From: Actinobacillus sp.
GTDB lineage: Bacteria; Pseudomonadota; Gammaproteobacteria; Enterobacterales; Pasteurellaceae
Assembly (NCBI GenBank): GCA_020026115.1
Contig: JAHHQY010000021.1
Coordinates: forward strand, 1 to 24,955
Reading direction: 5' to 3'
DNA: 24,955 nucleotides
A program made the position numbers and the translations under genes. The notes beneath the pieces were generated by a model. That model was not told the origin of the DNA, did no database searches, and saw nothing but the letters and a program-made list of their open reading frames with translations. Positions 23,688 to 24,955 of this stretch are shown one piece after another (position 1 is the stretch's first letter; every line of letters begins with the position of its first letter).

Positions 23688-24116
23688 TTAGAAAAAATCC
23701 GCCTCAATTTGTGTTATTTCGGCTCGTTTTTGTTGAAATTGTAAGACGCCTTGTTTCGCTAAGTTAAGCAAAACATGCTCGGCTGTGGTTAAAATATAAC
23801 TTTCGACGAGTAAATCTTGTGCGTTTTGCATATATAACGCTAAGGATTTTTGCTGAATATGCCAAGGAAATGGCGTGGGTTTTTGGCTTTTTTCTTGCAA
23901 GGCGTTGTTTAAATTTTGCAGATTTTCTAAACCTTGCAAACTGCATTCAATATCCACAGAAAGTTTGCCGTAAAAACCGTACATTTTCAGCATGGTTTCA
24001 TCACATTCAAGGTAAATTTCTGGCGTGGCTTGATAGGCGATATCTTGTTCGCTAAAGAACATTTGCGCAGGCAAATGACGTTCCAGTTGTGAAATTTGTT
24101 GTTGCATCGTTACCAT
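23688..24116 (-). CDS. Unrecognised small acidic protein, coupled to the nuclease gene
   Basis: A 142-residue protein that I do not recognise. It has no signal peptide or membrane segment, is predicted largely helical, and is acidic (17 Asp/Glu against 9 Lys/Arg, counted by eye). Two cysteines are present. I start at the ATG at 24116 because GGGAG (24126-24122) precedes it; the in-frame ATG at 24128 has no ribosome binding site. The start overlaps the end of the nuclease gene by seven bases, so translation is probably coupled. Possibilities are an inhibitor protecting the cell from the nuclease or an unrelated housekeeping protein; neither is shown by the sequence. A terminator follows, so it ends the operon. 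Confidence 0.75.
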   Translation of the reverse strand: MVTMQQQISQLERHLPAQMFFSEQDIAYQATPEIYLECDETMLKMYGFYGKLSVDIECSLQGLENLQNLNNALQEKSQKPTPFPWHIQQKSLALYMQNAQDLLVESYILTTAEHVLLNLAKQGVLQFQQKRAEITQIEADFF

Positions 24117-24955
24117 TTTGGCTCCCATTTAAAAAAATTCCCCACTTGCCCTTTAATTGTTGCGGGAAGTTTAGGAAAGACATCAATTTTGTTGTTTTTT
24201 TCTAGCGCGCTCAGGCTGACGAGCTTCACTTGGTTTTGGGCGTTATTCGGGGAAAACACCACCACAGCTTGTTTTAAGCGCGGAATATAAATCGCTTTTG
24301 CCAAAGCATTGGGGATATAAACGTGATTTTTGCCTAATAGGCTGACTTTTTGTTTTGGGCTGATTTTGTAAATCGGCATAGTAACGACATAAATTTCGCC
24401 ATATTTTAAGGCTAAATCGCGCGTGATTTTTTCCACCATCGCCCAAGTTTTGCGATTATGTTCTGGATGTTGAGGAACCATATTCGCTAAGGAAAAAGAT
24501 TGATATTGAGAAAGCTCGCTCGCCATATCCGCATTCGGCGCAAGGTGGCCTCTGTCGTAGCCTGTGTTGTGATAATCCTCTATTTCGGCGCGAAGGCCTT
24601 TTTTAAGGCGGTCGTCAGCATGAAAAGGATTAACGCGCGGATAATTTTGCGCTTCTAGCACGCGTTTTTTGCTTAAGCGTTCCGCTGAATAAAGGCTGGA
24701 TTTGGTGATAAAACTTGCTCGGCCTGCATAGGCGTAATTACAAATAATTTGGCTTTCGGCAAGCAGTTTGGGGTGGTGAATTTCTGGTGCCTGATTTTGA
24801 TATAAATTCAATGCGCATTCGCCACCAACATCTTGACCTTTTATTTTTTTGCTTGCTTTGCTTCGCGCCGAATTTTTGCTTTCTTGCGGGGCGTTTTCTA
24901 AATTTAAGCTTTGCCAAAGTTGTTTGAAGTCAATACTTTTCCCTTGGCTTAACTG
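24110..24955 (-). CDS. DNA/RNA non-specific endonuclease (N-terminus outside the window)
   Basis: A sugar-non-specific endonuclease of the Serratia NucA/EndA (beta-beta-alpha metal) type, which cuts DNA and RNA using one Mg2+. The frame is open to the window edge (281 visible residues). An in-frame TTG at 24811 exists but is unlikely to be the start because coding continues upstream. The catalytic motif YDRGHLAPNADM has its histidine codon at 24547-24545. The metal-ligand region reads NMVPQHPEHNRKTW, matching the family pattern N-x-x-P-Q and N-x-x-x-W. The visible N-terminal part is polar and Lys/Ser-rich (KNSARSKASKKIKG); a signal peptide may lie further upstream. Two copies of the dispersed element are inside it (24585-24593 and 24863-24871). 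Confidence 0.9.
   Translation of the reverse strand, partial: QLSQGKSIDFKQLWQSLNLENAPQESKNSARSKASKKIKGQDVGGECALNLYQNQAPEIHHPKLLAESQIICNYAYAGRASFITKSSLYSAERLSKKRVLEAQNYPRVNPFHADDRLKKGLRAEIEDYHNTGYDRGHLAPNADMASELSQYQSFSLANMVPQHPEHNRKTWAMVEKITRDLALKYGEIYVVTMPIYKISPKQKVSLLGKNHVYIPNALAKAIYIPRLKQAVVVFSPNNAQNQVKLVSLSALEKNNKIDVFPKLPATIKGQVGNFFKWEPKW
24583..24603 (+). repeat. Dispersed element, long form, inside the nuclease gene
   Basis: The 21 bases are identical to 1634-1654 (core 24585-24593 followed by AAGGCCTTTTT). In the nuclease frame it is read as KKGLRAEI, just before the catalytic DRGH motif. Confidence 0.7.
24860..24873 (-). repeat. Dispersed element inside the nuclease N-terminal region
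   Basis: Exact core on the minus strand (24871-24863) with AAATT before and AGC after, read as NSARSK in a low-complexity polar stretch. Confidence 0.6.

Overview
The window looks like chromosomal DNA of a Pasteurellaceae bacterium (Haemophilus/Actinobacillus/Avibacterium type). It is AT-rich, carries a complete rbsDACBKR operon with an Escherichia-like RbsR operator and CRP site, and contains core gammaproteobacterial genes (topA, cvpA, sohB, pgsA, rdgC, ybhGFSR-like). It also has scattered fragments of Pasteurellaceae uptake signal sequences and a very large trimeric autotransporter with an extended signal peptide. The genus cannot be fixed from the sequence. I saw no tRNA, rRNA, CRISPR array, insertion sequence or prophage gene.

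Layout. 1-4200 (minus strand): the 5' part of topA (runs off the left edge), cvpA, an OmpA-type lipoprotein and the inner-membrane protease gene sohB. pgsA (4366-4917) is divergent from sohB and ends in a strong hairpin. 5041-11016 (plus strand): CRP site, RbsR operator, then rbsD-rbsA-rbsC-rbsB-rbsK-rbsR, a self-contained ribose uptake, phosphorylation and repression unit. rdgC (minus) converges on rbsR, with a shared bidirectional terminator between them. 12112-17174 (minus): a four-gene ABC-2 exporter operon of the YbhG-YbhF-YbhS-YbhR type (periplasmic adaptor, fused double ATPase, two permeases). 17507-23374 (minus): one 1955-codon YadA/Hia-type trimeric autotransporter adhesin, nearly a quarter of the window. 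23688-24955 (minus): an unrecognised 142-residue acidic protein whose start overlaps the end of a DNA/RNA non-specific endonuclease gene that runs off the right edge.

Most unusual signals. (1) A short dispersed sequence, core TCGGCGCGA with a T-run in front, occurs 11 times exactly plus once with one mismatch. It is found in intergenic DNA, as inverted pairs forming two transcription terminators, and inside genes. This is the pattern of an uptake-signal-like element, but the sequence is neither of the known Pasteurellaceae USS types. (2) A G10 homopolymer lies upstream of the giant adhesin gene, suggesting phase-variable expression. (3) Two in-frame direct repeats about 2.3 kb apart in the adhesin stalk could let it shorten by about 767 residues. 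(4) The nuclease gene is translationally coupled to a small acidic protein, which suggests a nuclease/inhibitor pair but does not prove it.
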